Assembly: GCF_010389155.1 (NCBI RefSeq) | Contig: NC_057768.1 | Coordinates: 22,143,966-22,207,965, forward strand | Direction: 5' to 3' | DNA from: Erigeron canadensis | Lineage: Eukaryota; Streptophyta; Magnoliopsida; Asterales; Asteraceae | Length of the DNA stretch: 64,000 nt | Shown: positions 43,568-56,191 of the stretch, piece by piece | Position numbering within the stretch: the first letter of the stretch is position 1 | Layout of the letters: the number at the start of each line of letters is the position of its first letter | Position numbers and translations under genes: made by a program | Notes under the pieces: model-generated | The model's input: only the letters and a program-made list of their open reading frames with translations | Database searches by the model: none | What the model was told of the DNA's origin: nothing

Positions 43568-45054
43568 ACGAGCAATAATTGCATTACAAGTGCAATTCCT
43601 AGATTTATGGGACTTGCAACAACACTTTAATGGGGTGTTAAGTGTTTTGTAAACATGTTTTGTCCCATCTTATGCCATGGGTCAAGGATCTCACCTCTTA
43701 ACTCGCTTTAAGTCGCCCAATTAAGAACATGTGAACAGTCTACCACCGGTCTCACGATGGAGTAGTAATTTACCTTGTAAGATACAATTCGCCTACAGTC
43801 TCACGTATTGCAAGTGTTATTAGCAAAGGGGGTGTTATTAGCAAAGTGGGTGGCAAAGACTTAACTTTAAATGGGTAATGCATTTGATGTGAATCAAAAG
43901 TTTATGTATGAAGACTCATGCAAATCTTCATAACATAATGTTTAATAAAATCATTTGTATAGTCTTAACAACACAAAAGAGCTCGGCAACTCCATTTGAA
44001 CGGACAAAGAAGCGCAAGGGCAAAGGTTTGCGATAGACGCATATAAAAACTCGCCCTTTTAGAAAGCTAGCGCACTTTGACTTATACCTCTCTTAGAGTA
44101 TGTTCAAATGGGTAAGCCGGTGTATCTCAAGGTTGTACGACTCCTATTTAAAAAATCTCTATTTCGATAATCCTTAGTCAAGTTTATTCTTTTCTGTAAA
44201 AAAATTTTGCATCACCATTTATACCACAATAAATACGCAAAATAATAAACTTACTAACTATTAACTAATTAATAATCATGCAACGAGTTAAGGTGGGACA
44301 CCTAAACATGGTCACTATGGTTCATGTATATGTCTAAGTCGACCCCCCTTCAAAGAAGAGGACCACATACATCAAGTTACCTTGATTGCGTAAACCTTTA
44401 AACAACTTAATTAGCAAGTAATTCACATAAAACATGCTGACTCGAAATTTACTGTAGCTTCACGACCTGTTTAGACCTATTTATGGTCATGATCAAGCTT
44501 CGACCAGAACTGCAAAGTTGTATCCCTATGAGTTGGGCATCTACAGTCCAAAAATCAGCTTCTAAATCGTTACGGTTTATCTTTTATAAAATTTTTACTG
44601 AATTGTCGCAAAGCTGAAAATCACACAAAAATTCACATAGTCACACAATTATCTAATAATTACACGTAATTATTGGATCATTATGCTTAGCTATTTATAT
44701 CTTTATATCTAAGTAATAATCATAAAGAAATTTGCATGAATTCCTTATAATTTTTACTTCTATTTAAAAACTTTAAATAAATAAGGTATATAACATGCAA
44801 TTTATATCTAATAAACATGTCAATCCATATTATCAAAACTTGCTTAGAGGGTTTCAATTAACCATTTAAAATAAGGTTGAACTAATTAAACACAACCCTA
44901 ATTTTATTTAATTAATGTCGAAAAAAGTAATTAAAAATTAATAAAGAAAACAATTTTAATATTTAATAAATAATTACATTTTAACCAACCCTAAACCCCC
45001 CTTCAAGTTTTGATCTTTGTAACTAATAGATCACATATGTGCTCGTGATACCAC
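43568..45054 (-). mobile_element. Noncoding copia leader remnant
   Basis: Lies to the left of a copia 5' LTR. Its right end is a primer-site-like GCTCGTGATACCAC (45041-45054). It contains a GTGTTATTAGCAAAG direct duplication near 43820-43850. No gag frame; truncated on the left by the Athila-like LTR. Confidence 0.5.
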
Positions 45055-45738
45055 TGTTAGGATTTAAGCACTTAAATATATAACAATTCACAAGTAGGGG
45101 ATAAGAACGTATATGCAATCACATTAACTAACAAAGAAGGAATCGAATGTGTATCTTTTAGCGTAAGCTTCCAATAAAGATAATAATAATAAGATTATTA
45201 TTAATTAGGGTTTAAAGTAAAACCTCTCTATGATTGCACACTTGACACCCCTATATCGTATGCTAGTACCCAATCACAAACTCACAAACCCGTTGTGTTT
45301 CTCCCATAAATGTAGAACCCCTTAACACCGAAAACCCCTTAGTTTGTTTCCTATTGTCGATCGAACAAGAGAGAGAAAAAGATAGTGTTTTTTAGTTCGG
45401 GTTTTACCTTATGTAAATTATGAAAAACCCTTAACTATAACCATCTATTTATAGGCTTCAATTAAAAGGGTTTAAAACTTGGTGACCAAATTTGTAAAGG
45501 ATTAGGAAACCCTCTAAAACTCTCCCCCCCCCCCCCCCCCCTATTGTACGATTAGGAAACTCCTAATTATTATATATCTGTTATCTTATGTTTTTATTAA
45601 TCATTTCATGATCATATTAATTAACATATAACTCATAATACATTAATTAATAATATAGAGTTTACGTGTCATTTTGTGTAACCCTATAAGCTTAAATGAT
45701 TTTCAAAAATGTGTTTATTTAACGTGATCATATACCAA
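45055..45738 (-). repeat. Copia LTR, relative of 58792-59485
   Basis: Starts TGTTAGG next to the primer site. It shares AACCTCTCTATGATTGCACAC, TCGATCGAACAAGAGAGAG-type and TATTTATAGG blocks with the LTR at 58792. The right end is eroded, near CGTGATCATATACC. An 18-base C run lies at 45524-45541. Confidence 0.7.
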
Positions 45739-45880
45739 CTGTCTCGAATGTTAAATACTAATTGACTATTAACTTGCTATTTGAAAAAAAGAAAAAAAAA
45801 GTCTATCTCTATAAAATTCAAAAAATGGAACTCCATACTTTGACGAAATACCGAAAGATGGTTATTGAATGAAGGTATGA

Positions 45881-45960
45881 ATGGATATGTGACAAGTTGA
45901 ATGGATATGTGACAAGTTGAATGGATATGTGAAAGTCAAATGGATATATGAATGGATACA
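45881..45960 (+). repeat. ATGGATATGTGACAAGTTGA tandem repeat
   Basis: Two exact 20-bp units and further partial ATGGATAT(G/A)TGA units. A related ATGGATATATGAA block recurs near 54800. Confidence 0.75.
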
Positions 45961-46099
45961 GCTAATTTTATTTGAAAATCGTATACAGCCCACTTGATGC
46001 CTTGATGGTAATTCGTGTTGAAACACATATGAACCCAGTTCACTTGTTAAGCATGCATCCCTAAAACAAATACTATCTCGGTTCAATTCTCTAAGTGAA

Positions 46100-48000
46100 A
46101 AGTTTTTTTAATTTGTTTTTTTTTACTTTTTAGATGGTGAATTTCGTTGCAAAATTCATGTCATGATTCGACATCGAGAAGTCTAGCATATGTTGTCTTA
46201 ACCGGGTCCGCGCTAGTGAGCTATCTCGCAGTAGGAATGCCTATTTCAGATACCCGATGAGGGAAAACCCCTTACTAATCCGCCCGAATGCATGTCGACG
46301 ATTAATAGTAGTAAATCCTGCCCCTCAGACTTTAACATGAGTATATCAAAGGAGCGCTCACAAAGAAATTTCTTATGTCTTTTTCAAAACTTAACACTAA
46401 CACATTATGAATGAGGGATGACTTTTGAAAGTTGAGTTTTTAACTTATTTAACTCAAGGTTAGACATCTTTCAATTCGTGGTATGTTGACTTATTTTAAC
46501 TCAAGTTTTATAACTTAACTAAAGGTCATTAACATACTAATGATGATGATTACAACGATAACGATGATGATGATATTGATTATTATGATGAAACGAATAA
46601 AAAACTGTGAAAAGTTGATACCTAGTCAAATTGTTTATGTGGCATTCGAAATGATTATAAGCTACACATAGACATAGATATATTGGATAAGTGTAATATA
46701 GGACTAGGAGTTTTTTTATCCAATTATGTAAGATATGATGATGATGATAGGGAGTACCTTGGGTCATATTAATAACCTATGCATAATCATATGAGACCAA
46801 CACTAATGGTGGTTCAGAAAACAGTAAACTACGAATACTAACTTTTTAGTATTTGTTTGATTAAATTGTAGTATATTAGACTGTAGTATGGTTTAGTCGT
46901 AAAATTTAAGGTCGCAAATTGTAACTTTATAATATTGACTATACCGTGCAACTGTGCAAGAATCAGATTTTTGATCTTAGAGCTTATTGTAAAACAATAA
47001 AGATTAAAATAATAAACAAAAATAAGAAATATAAGGAACAGAAAATCAGGATGGATTATTTAAAGAAGCCTTAAGAAAAAAATAGAATATGATAACCATT
47101 TTCAGCCAAACATTTTACTTTCATTTTTCCTGTTACTTACACATGTATAAGTCACACGGTAAAATTTTCATAAATATTGACTATTTTTATCCTTTACACA
47201 TGAGAAAGTGACACTTACATATCGTCGAAAATATACAATATACACACGTGTAAAATTTTTACACGTATAAAAATAGTTGTATTATTCAAAATCAGATATG
47301 AACGAAATAAGGGGAAAAATATATAGTTGAGGGTAGTTCTCTAGTTTTTTTTCTAAAGTTATTAAATAACTCTTCTTCTAAACAATCATTAATTAATGTC
47401 ATAGAAACACGTATATTAGTTACAAGTTGAAGTTGAAGTTTCTTTCAAGATATACAATATATCCTGACAATCTAATATTAAAGAGATTTAGACATTGATC
47501 CTTATAATGATCAACAATCGTGATAGTACAATCCTCATGATTTAATTAACCCACTTAAATGTATAGTTATTTAAAACGACATAATTCCAACAAAATAAAT
47601 ACCATCAATCAATGCAAAATAAATACAACTCAAAGCATCAGCCATCAGGGGACCTCACATGTACAATTTTTTATATATATATATTTTTTTACCATGTGCT
47701 ACCGCCCGGAGACCTTGAGCATCGATGGAGTTCATAGAATTGAGTCCTTGATGGAATGGTGGTCCACGATCATGGACAGAAGATGATACTTAAGAAAACC
47801 ACAACCTCATATATATTTTCTTTTTTGAAAATTATCAAAAATATTTGTATTATCTACAAGGTCCCCCCAACTTTATTATTTTCCCTCAATTGGATGTATT
47901 ATATCATATGCAAAAATTGCCATGCTAATTGCTAATATATTATGTACGTATGTTAGGAAAACGTGTGATGACTTCTTCAAAACTAGGATGATGACGATAC
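46100..48000. other. Upstream region of the carboxylesterase gene
   Basis: No gene recognised. It contains repeat copy A (46985-47550) and a short unidentified segment near 47640-47780. Confidence 0.4.
46985..47550 (+). repeat. CXE-flanking dispersed repeat, copy A
   Basis: Begins TTGTAAAACAATAAAG and ends TACAATCCTCATGATTTAA, with ACAAGTTGAAG and GATCAACAAT blocks. Shorter versions occur at 51712 and 55932. It may be promoter-side sequence duplicated with the gene, or a mobile repeat. Confidence 0.5.
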
Positions 48001-48008
48001 TATAAATA
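48001..48008 (+). promoter_or_regulatory. TATA box of the carboxylesterase gene
   Basis: TATAAATA lies 120 bp before the ATG, so transcription would start near 48030-48040 with an untranslated leader of about 90 nt rich in CATTTC. Confidence 0.6.
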
Positions 48009-48127
48009 TGGGGTGAATGTACGTTGATTCATAACTCATTCTGCTTCTGCCTACATTTCAATTCATTTTTCTTTCCATAATACTTTCTTTCAAATAATAT
48101 ATTCTATCAACAACATTTTATTTCAAA

Positions 48128-48713
48128 ATGGAAGTTACACCAACAATTCCCAAACCTGATCTGCCTTTACAAACAAGAATAACCCTAGCTATTATAGGCC
48201 TATATATCGACTTAACTCAGAAAAAAGATGGAACAGTCCGTCGATGGCTCGCTAATTTATTTCCGCCCAGGGATCCTGCACCCGTAGACGATACTATCAA
48301 CTCATACGACGTTGTCGTGAACCCAACTTCCAACATTTGGTTCCGTGTATATATCCCTAAAGGGCACAAAGTTGAAGATCTGCCACTTTTTACATATTTT
48401 CACGGAGGCGGATATTCCCTGCTTTCTGCTGATGTGAAGATGTATGATGATTTATGTACGGATCTGGCTGTAAAATTTCCTTGTGTTGTTGTTTCTGCTG
48501 ATTATCGTCTTGCCCCAGAGAAAAAATATCCAACACAATATCAGGATGGAATTGAAGTGCTTAAATTTCTTGATAATCCAGAGAACCTCGCAAAATCTGG
48601 TCTTGAAAATGCGAATGTTTCTCGCTGTTTTATTGCTGGAGATAGTTCTGGTGGAAACCTAGCTCATGCTGTTAATCTAAGTGCTTGCCTAACCAAGTTC
48701 GAACAACTCAAGG

Positions 48714-48744
<31 letters not shown>

Positions 48745-49600
48745 TATAAGTATATATATAATATCAACTTTAAACTTTTTAGTTTTCCTAGTGATGTTAT
48801 ATGTGTTTCAATAGAATTATAAAGTAGTTTATGGGGTTGGTGGGTCATTGATAAAGTTATTATATTAGGCTATTACATAAGGGTTCGAATCTCAAATCTT
48901 ACATTTGTAAGATCGATTATTCAAGAGTTCTTTTAGAGTCCCAAGTTCTGTTAAAAATACTCATGTAACTTAAACATTAAAATACGTTAGTTGTCATTAT
49001 AAAAAGAATTATAGGGTAAAGAATGGTCTTAAGAGTTAGACCAGGTACCTTAAAACTAATGACTCTTTCTTCAATCTTAAATTTTAACATTATATATGAT
49101 CATAACATAAAACAATTATACCACAAATGATACGAAAGTTAACATAATATGTTTACTATTTAAAGGCAGTCGGTTTGGTGACAATTCAACCATTTTTTGG
49201 AGGAGAGGAGCGAATAAAGTCTGAAATTGAACTTGATTTCAAAGTACCTTTTTTGAACACGCAAAGAACGGATTTATTTTGGAAAGCATTGATGCCAGAA
49301 GGTGAAGAATATAACCGCGATCATCCAAGCATTAACGTCAGTGGCCCGAGGGCAGTAGACATAACAAAATTGGATTACCCAGAAACCATGTTAGTTGTGG
49401 GTGGGTTTGATATTCTAAAAGACTGGCAGATAAGGTACTACGAGTGGCTGCAAGAGTCTGGAAAAAAAGTACACTTATCGAAGTACCCAAACATGTTTCA
49501 TGATTTTTGTAGTTTTCCAGAACTACCAGAATATGATCAACTTATTACTGAAATGAGGGAGTTTGTGTACAAGCTCTTTAACAAGGTATGCACTTATTGA
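48128..49600 (+). CDS. Class-I carboxylesterase (CXE, alpha/beta hydrolase)
   Basis: Two exons: 48128-48712 (195 codons) and 49166-49600, joined in phase 0 across a GT-AG intron with acceptor TTTAAAG. The product is 339 residues, the usual size for plant CXE proteins. Seen: oxyanion motif HGGG (92-95), YRLAPE (126-131), nucleophile motif GDSSGG with Ser173, FDILKD with probable catalytic Asp277, and NMFHDF with His307, a complete Ser-Asp-His triad. The family hydrolyses carboxyl esters of small molecules and includes the GID1 gibberellin receptors; the intact Ser and His favour an enzyme over a receptor. No signal peptide, so probably cytosolic. The substrate cannot be read from sequence. Exon 2 could instead splice at 49585 (AAG|GTATGC) to a tiny exon at 50071-50085 (CAG|AGT..., SKKE stop), again giving 339 residues. 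The intron holds a (TA)n tract and a SINE-like insertion. Confidence 0.9.
48822..49004 (+). mobile_element. SINE-like insertion in the CXE intron
   Basis: 183 bp with a B-box-like GGGTTCGAATC near 48892, flanked by AGAATTATA at 48813-48821 and 49005-49013. The A-box is poor. It is fully inside the intron and does not touch the splice sites. Confidence 0.45.
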
Positions 49601-51040
49601 TATCGAATAATATTAAAACTGATACACTAAAAATAATGTACTCGTACATTTCTACACAAGGTACATATCTATCTATATTCTATTTATAGATGTCAATAAA
49701 TAGCATGAATAATCCACTTCTTATACAACTCAACATTTATCTACCATAAATTTTTCTACTCATTAAATTAGAAGAACTTGCTAAATTTCAATATATATGC
49801 ATATATATATATATATATATATACACATATTGGTTCACGTATTAACTATCAAGTTATACTTAAAATTACTTATATTTATATGCGAATAATTCTTACATGA
49901 GCCTTACTAGCTTTATACATATTCATATTTATCATAAATCTATTATATCATGATGTAATTTATAATGCATATGGTAGCCTTCATGCTTAAGAGACATGTA
50001 TACATATAATATGTATATAATATAAATTTGCTAAAATTTTCTTTTAAATTGTGTCGATTGTGTTTCACAGAGTAAGAAGGAATGACAACAGATGCTTAAT
50101 TGAGGCTGGGTAAATTGATGACAAGTTTGACTAGGACTCGAAGACCTGTCGTTAGCTTAGCTTCATTTATATCTACATTTAAGGGAAAGTTTACTAAATT
50201 TTATTCGGTTTGCTATTGTGTGTATTTAAATAAAAAAAATATGTTATATATACTAAAGAGTTTAGGGTCTCTTAATGTAATTAACTATACATAAATGCTT
50301 ATTTTGTTTAATGAACAATTCAGGTGTTCATTTTATTTCACAAGATAAACATTCATTATAGATCATTACATTATGAAACCCTGAACCCTTCATTAAATTG
50401 TAATTCTTTCATTATTGATGTATCCAACTTGCAACCTATGTTGTATGTATTATTACTCTATAATTTGTTTTGCACTTTATGTATTGAATTTTAATGTGTT
50501 TTTTTTTCTATTTTTTTTATCTAACTTTGTGTGCTTTTGGTGTTATGTATATCCACATTTACTTGTTTTGCTATCGTATCTATCCTTTTTTAAATCTAAG
50601 TGATTAATTACATTCGACGTAAAAGTAAAATTTGGTACATGTACTTTATAGAGGTTCTTATAGTTAAACATAATCGTAAAAAATATGGGATTAATTACAT
50701 TTTCATGCATGAATCCCTAAAACTTTAAAATAATTCGCGTTACATCTCAACAATATCTCAAAATAACTATACGACCATTAATATATTATTTATTTTGGTC
50801 TCACATTTAGGGTAATGAAGCACTAGTTAGAACTTGAATTATAAAGCTAACAAGTTAATTTAACGGACCAAAATTGCCTCATGGGTCGAACCGGGTCAGA
50901 CCAGGCTTAGCCGGGTCAAACCATGGTGGCTAGATGGTAATCGACGAAAAAAACAAAGGGAAGTGAGAAAAAATAGGACTTGTTATCCCCATCCAACATT
51001 GTGAGAAATACGAAATCCAATAATTTTTGTTTACTATAAA
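49601..51040. other. 3' flank of CXE; no other gene
   Basis: Contains the possible third CXE exon (50071-50085) and 3' untranslated sequence with AATAAAAA-like signals near 50229. The remaining short frames have no domain. Confidence 0.45.
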
Positions 51041-51323
51041 CTAGCATTGTACCCGTGCAATGCGGTGGCGGTGACGGCGACGGTGGTTTAGTGGTGCAGT
51101 GACGGGTGGTGATCGATGACATCGACAATTGGTGTCGAATGGTCTAACCGTGTAAGTTAATACAATAGTGATAATGATATTTTAGAAGATAAGAGTTTAA
51201 AATGTAAATTAATTCATCCTTTAGGGTTGTTTATTAAGGGCAATCTGGTAATTTCTTATCTAACTATTTTCTAACTCTTTCTTAAAATAAGGGGGTGAAT
51301 AATCATTATAAAGGAGTAGTAGA
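51041..51323 (-). mobile_element. Small complete Helitron
   Basis: 283 bp. On the minus strand it starts A|TCTACTACTCC and ends with a CCGCATTGCACGG-type element and CTAG|T. A and T flank as required. It is related to the fragment at 26606. Confidence 0.65.
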
Positions 51324-51711
51324 TAAATGACTTTTTTCATAATTCCAACATGCATCTAAGTATTTCTTTTCTTCTCTTGGTGGTTCGAACTCCTCACCAT
51401 TTTTATTAGTATAAAGATTTTGTTTATAAAAACCTTTAATTTAATCTTTTAGTCCTTTCTTTATCTAAGAAAAGCTTTTAAGTCAAGCTATTTCCAGCAT
51501 ATACATACCTAGGTCATGAGTTGATCACATGTATGAGGGATTATACTTTGAGGAATAGTTTGTGACAAAATTCAGTATTGAACTATCTTTTCAAGAGATA
51601 TGTGTTTCTTATTTCTTTGTTGTTTAGTTTATTATATTGCATGTTTGTATGTTTTTGGTTTGAAAATTAAATTATTTAACTTTTTTAAGGTGGTGATTTT
51701 AGAGTTTTTCG

Positions 51712-51925
51712 TTGTAAAACAATAAATTTGAAAATAATAAAGAAACATAAAGAATAGAAAATCATATTTATTATTCATCTTATATAACTAAACATACAAA
51801 TTATATAATTACAAGTTGAAGTTTATTTCAAAATACAATATATATGAATCCTATATTAAAGGGATATATAGACAATGATCATTATAATGATTGATATTGA
51901 TAACTATACAATCCTCATGATTTAA
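51712..51925 (+). repeat. CXE-flanking dispersed repeat, copy B
   Basis: TTGTAAAACAATAAA to ACAATCCTCATGATTTAA, a compact version of 46985-47550. Confidence 0.5.
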
Positions 51926-52569
51926 ACATAATTATCAATAAATGGATCGATATTATTTATGTCCTCAGATTTAGAGGTTTTAAGTTAAAATTGTGATATA
52001 AACGAAATGTTTACAACAATAGAGGCATGGATTTTTTTCAAAATAAGAATACCACCTAACCTAAGTTTAGTGCTAAAACAATAGTTTTTTTTTTAAGTCG
52101 ACCCATTTTAAAAGTTAGAAATAATAAGAATAAAAAGAAACAAGTGGCTTTTAATTCATAGTCAACTTCATCTAACGTTAGTAAACTATGATATTACCAT
52201 TAATTAAACTTATAGTTTTTCGATATTGCATCTTGATATAAAAATAAACCACATATTTATGAACCATAAATTCTAAAGTAACACATAAAATTTACATTTT
52301 AAATATTTGATATATAAAAATAAAAATATATAACTTTACAAAAACCACTTATTTAATGCTAGATACACAGTTAAGATACACAACAAAGTTACTATCCACG
52401 ACAATATTCGTTGCTTTGTTTGTAAGATGATCATATAGGGAGAACTTAGAAGAGTAAGCTATATATATATTTTAAAACGCAAAAGAATAGTATCATTATG
52501 TTTACTGAAAATCGAATGGTATCATTACATATGCAAAAAAAAAACCCATTAAACTAAGAAATTGAAAGG

Positions 52570-54532
52570 ACTAGACTCGATAACTGAAAACACGAGAAAT
52601 GTTGTTTTTTTGTTTTTTTTTTATTTACAGCAACTCCTTACTGCGGCACAGTGGGGGTTGAACATACCCACTGCGGCGCAGTGGGATATGTCTGATCTGC
52701 ACCACGAAAACCTCCACTGCGGCGTAGCGGAGCTGCACAAGCCCACTGCGGCGCAGTGGAAACTTGCTGATCAAAAACTCATTTTTTGAACCATCATTTT
52801 TGCCACTTAGAACCACCCATATCATTTTAACTTTAATCAAACTTCCAAAAACAACTTTTTCAAAGATTACAACCAACTACAATGCATTTACAAACATGCT
52901 TACAACACTTATATGATTTAGTATTCATGTACAAAAATCAAATGGGTCATTACCCAAGTTGCCACTTTGTTAATTCAACCGAAACTAGTTTGCAAACCAT
53001 AAGACTACACATGACCCATTTCTGAAATAATCAAAAGACAATTTACCACGATTCGAATGTACCAAGAGCCACAATGAGGTGGGATATCGAAGTATCTATA
53101 CCAAAAGCACCATACATCCAAGTATGGTCAAACCTTCTACCTTTTTCCCAAAATCAACTTCTATCACTTCAAGCTTTAAATCCACAACTAGTTCCTTCTT
53201 CTGGAACCGCCTATAAGAAAATATGAACAATTATAATATAAGCAAAGACTTAGTGAATATACTTGCATACATTTATGAACTCGAAGGAGGGCAACGTACA
53301 AAGGACTATTATATGTAACATATGACATCGTCATGCCACATTTACACGTTTGCACACTAAATGCTATACATGGATCCATATAAGCAATAACATAAACAAT
53401 ATCAACTATCGGGATTCTTAGGTCCCAGAGGTTCTTAGGCCTCATCACAAGGGGTTATTAGGCCCCACTAAACAACTATCGGGATTCTTAGGTTCCGGAG
53501 GTTCTTAGGCCTCATAACTATGCCCCACATTGGCCTAACGCCGAATCAATTACCACACATGGATAACAAAACTTCAACATCATGTGGTAATTGACCCAAC
53601 GTATACACAAAGGTATGCAAATATACTCCCCTCCTCCGCTACTTGAACAATAACTCAACAAAATGGCAATGTACAAACAAGCTTCAACCTATAATCATGT
53701 CATAATATGCATAAGCTTACATTCACAAACTTGGCTAACTCAACTTAGTCATACTCATCAATCACTAGCCTTTCTAAGTTCAAACCTAACCTATTTGTCA
53801 TTGAGTTATATTCAATATCAATAAATCACTTGGTAGCTCAATCTACCACTTTCATCATTATTTCATCAACTAGTAAAAATCAACTTTTCACACAAACCAA
53901 CACTTTCAAGTGAACATATAAATTTCTAAATCAAACTCAACATATTACTCAATGATAAACTAGGTTATCTAAGGAATTTGGGGAAATTTTATACAAAACT
54001 CATTTTCTTGCAAAAACCCCCAAATTGAAAGTCTCAATAACCCTAATTCTCAAAAGCAAGTAAAAACTAGGGTAATGAAAATCAATGCCTCAATAATGGA
54101 AGATAATAGTTTAGGGTTTTCAATTCACAATTCCTTCGCCTTTCTCTTAAATTTTCGGCCACCACCACCATAAAACCCACAAACCCTAACTTCTCAATTT
54201 TGCTTGATAAGGATTATTGGTGATGATTATTATTATAAGTTCTATCTTGAATTGAAGGAATTAAGCTTTGATTTTGAAAAAAATGAGAAGGAATGCATAA
54301 AGAGGTGAACAAGAAGGGAAATGGGGAATGACTCATAAATAAAATGGATGGTTGACACTCTTTGGAGATGCCACGACCCATCCCATATTTTTGTGGATAT
54401 TTTACCCGCTATCCGCTAAAGTTCCAACTAAATTAACCCCATATCTAAATATAAAATATTAAGAAGTTAACTTAATGTCAAAACTATAAAAAGGAGTTAA
54501 TTTCTTTACCTTAAAAACTTTGGGATGTTACA
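52570..54532 (-). repeat. Ty3/gypsy LTR, minus strand, truncated
   Basis: On the minus strand it starts TGTAACATCCCAAAG at 54532. TTTTATTTATGAG near 54330-54345 could be the TATA region. The low-coordinate end is lost. It carries a palindrome cluster at 52639-52760 and a 72-bp tandem duplication at 53403-53520 (ATCGGGATTCTTAGGT units). Its start matches the 29426 LTR in kind, but the bodies differ. Confidence 0.55.
52639..52760. repeat. Palindrome cluster, CCCACTGCG type
   Basis: CCCACTGCGGCGCAGTGGG at 52667-52685 pairs over 9 bp each side of one base. A nearly complete unit at 52742 and two partial ones (52639, about 52713) lie within 120 bp. Confidence 0.9.
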
Positions 54533-54954
54533 GAAATGAGGAATGGACTGACGTAATCCACCAAAACTTTATAGTTATGAATTGCAGATTCGTTCATGGT
54601 TTTAAAGATAAATGTGTTGTTTATTGAAATGTTATTTTGAATATATGAATGAATGTATGGAGGTTTAATTTTTTTCTTAACATCGAATTATTCTACTCTT
54701 ATTATTAAAATAAGCGAGTATTTGAAGACTTTAATAATGAACGAATAACTCCGTTGAATTGATGTATAAAACTTGTAAAAAGCTAAATCCGTTTTGAATG
54801 GATATATGAATTGAAAATAAAATGGATATATGAACGGATTACGTGCAGTTAATTTCTTTTAAAGAACCTACTTATGCAAATGAACCTAGTTCTCCCCTTT
54901 CAAGTAGTTCGGGATGCAGGTGGGAGCGAATATGAACCTTTCAAAAAACTAGAC

Positions 54955-55860
54955 ACCGGTGATTGATATGTTCAAGTCAAGGTTGTCAATATGGAAAGCT
55001 AAGTTGCTCTCTCATGGAGGGCGCATCACCCTGATAAGTTGGTGTTAAATGCCACTCCAACATATTATTTATGATGATAGACAAACTGGATATTTTATAA
55101 CGGCGCACATATTTATGTGTTGGCAATGATGAACACATGAAAGTTAGTTGGATATAGTGGGAAAAAGTTATTTCTTCAAATGAATATGGTGGCATTGTCT
55201 TGGTTCCTTGAATGAAATTAATTGACCCATGCTATCAAAATGATGGTGTCGGCTTAAAATTGAAATTTTGCCTTCTCTAACAGCAAGTCATTTGAGAAAT
55301 TCACTTCAACTCAAGCTCATGGCATCCTATTCTGAGTAAAATATCCATTTCGGGGCCTAAAGGGTCAATATTTGTAAAGTTAACGGGCCTTTGCATAGAG
55401 GAGACTAGATATGTGCTCATTGCTTAAAAAAAAAAAGTTAGAGGATGGTGTTTTACTTTAAGATTATGGTTGGATACTTGGCTTGGGAATGAACTTTTGA
55501 TGTTTCAATGTCCAAGTCTAACTAAACTTCAACTTGTTAACACCATTTTTTAAAATTTTTTTATGATACCTTGAACATCAATTGCTTTAACATTCAACAC
55601 CATTGTCTCCCCCACCATCCGTCACCTCCACCCACACCACTGCCGCTGCTGCCACCGCCACAAATACCACTGCCAACACCACTACCATTGGCGCCACTGT
55701 GACCGACACCACCGCCGTCACCCGTCCCCATATATAGTTTCTTTTAGAATATATGGGTGCCTAAGAAGGTTTGTTTTCTAGCTTGGAGAGTTGATTTAGA
55801 TCGCCTCCCCACTTTGTTGTCTTGGCTCGAAAAAACATCTCTATTCTATTGTTGTTTCCT
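54955..55860 (+). pseudogene. LINE (L1-type) fragment, RT C-terminus and zinc-binding domain
   Basis: Translated with frame breaks: FKSRLSIWKAKLLSHGGRIT near 54970-55030, then a WEKV...NEYGG block near 55160, FWLDTWLGNELLMF near 55470, and PKKVCFLAWRVDLDRLPT near 55765-55815. This is the order of plant LINE ORF2 after the catalytic domain. The end of the fragment is the zf-RVT region. Several stops and an Ala/Pro-like ACC-repeat insertion (55600-55720) break it. Confidence 0.7.
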
Positions 55861-55931
55861 CGAAACTGTTGCATAGGGCCATAAGGCATGGTCCGGAGGC
55901 TATGGGGACGTTTTTGAGAAGCAGATAACAT

Positions 55932-56100
55932 GTTATAAAACGCAAAAGTTACACTAATAAAGAAAAATAAGAATTGAAATGAGAATAAAAATTTATCTCA
56001 TGAATTAAACATATATATACAATTGCAAGTTAAAGTTATTTTCAATAAAAGTCCAATACTAAAAGAGATATAAACATTAATCATATATATCAATATTCGC
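55932..56100 (+). repeat. CXE-flanking dispersed repeat, copy C
   Basis: Weaker copy of 46985-47550 (ATAAAACGCAAAAG, ACAATTGCAAGTTAAAG). Confidence 0.35.
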
Positions 56101-56136
56101 AACATGCAATGCAAAATTGAACCCTGTCATTCCTCT

Positions 56137-56182
<46 letters not shown>

Positions 56183-56191
56183 ATATATATA

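Noticed and set aside
43568..43572. Target duplication for the split Athila-like LTR
   Set aside because: The bases next to 40027 and 43567 do not match, so a solo-LTR insertion could not be shown.
47559..47786. Small ORF upstream of CXE
   Set aside because: No recognisable domain and AT-rich codons; it may be leader or spacer sequence.
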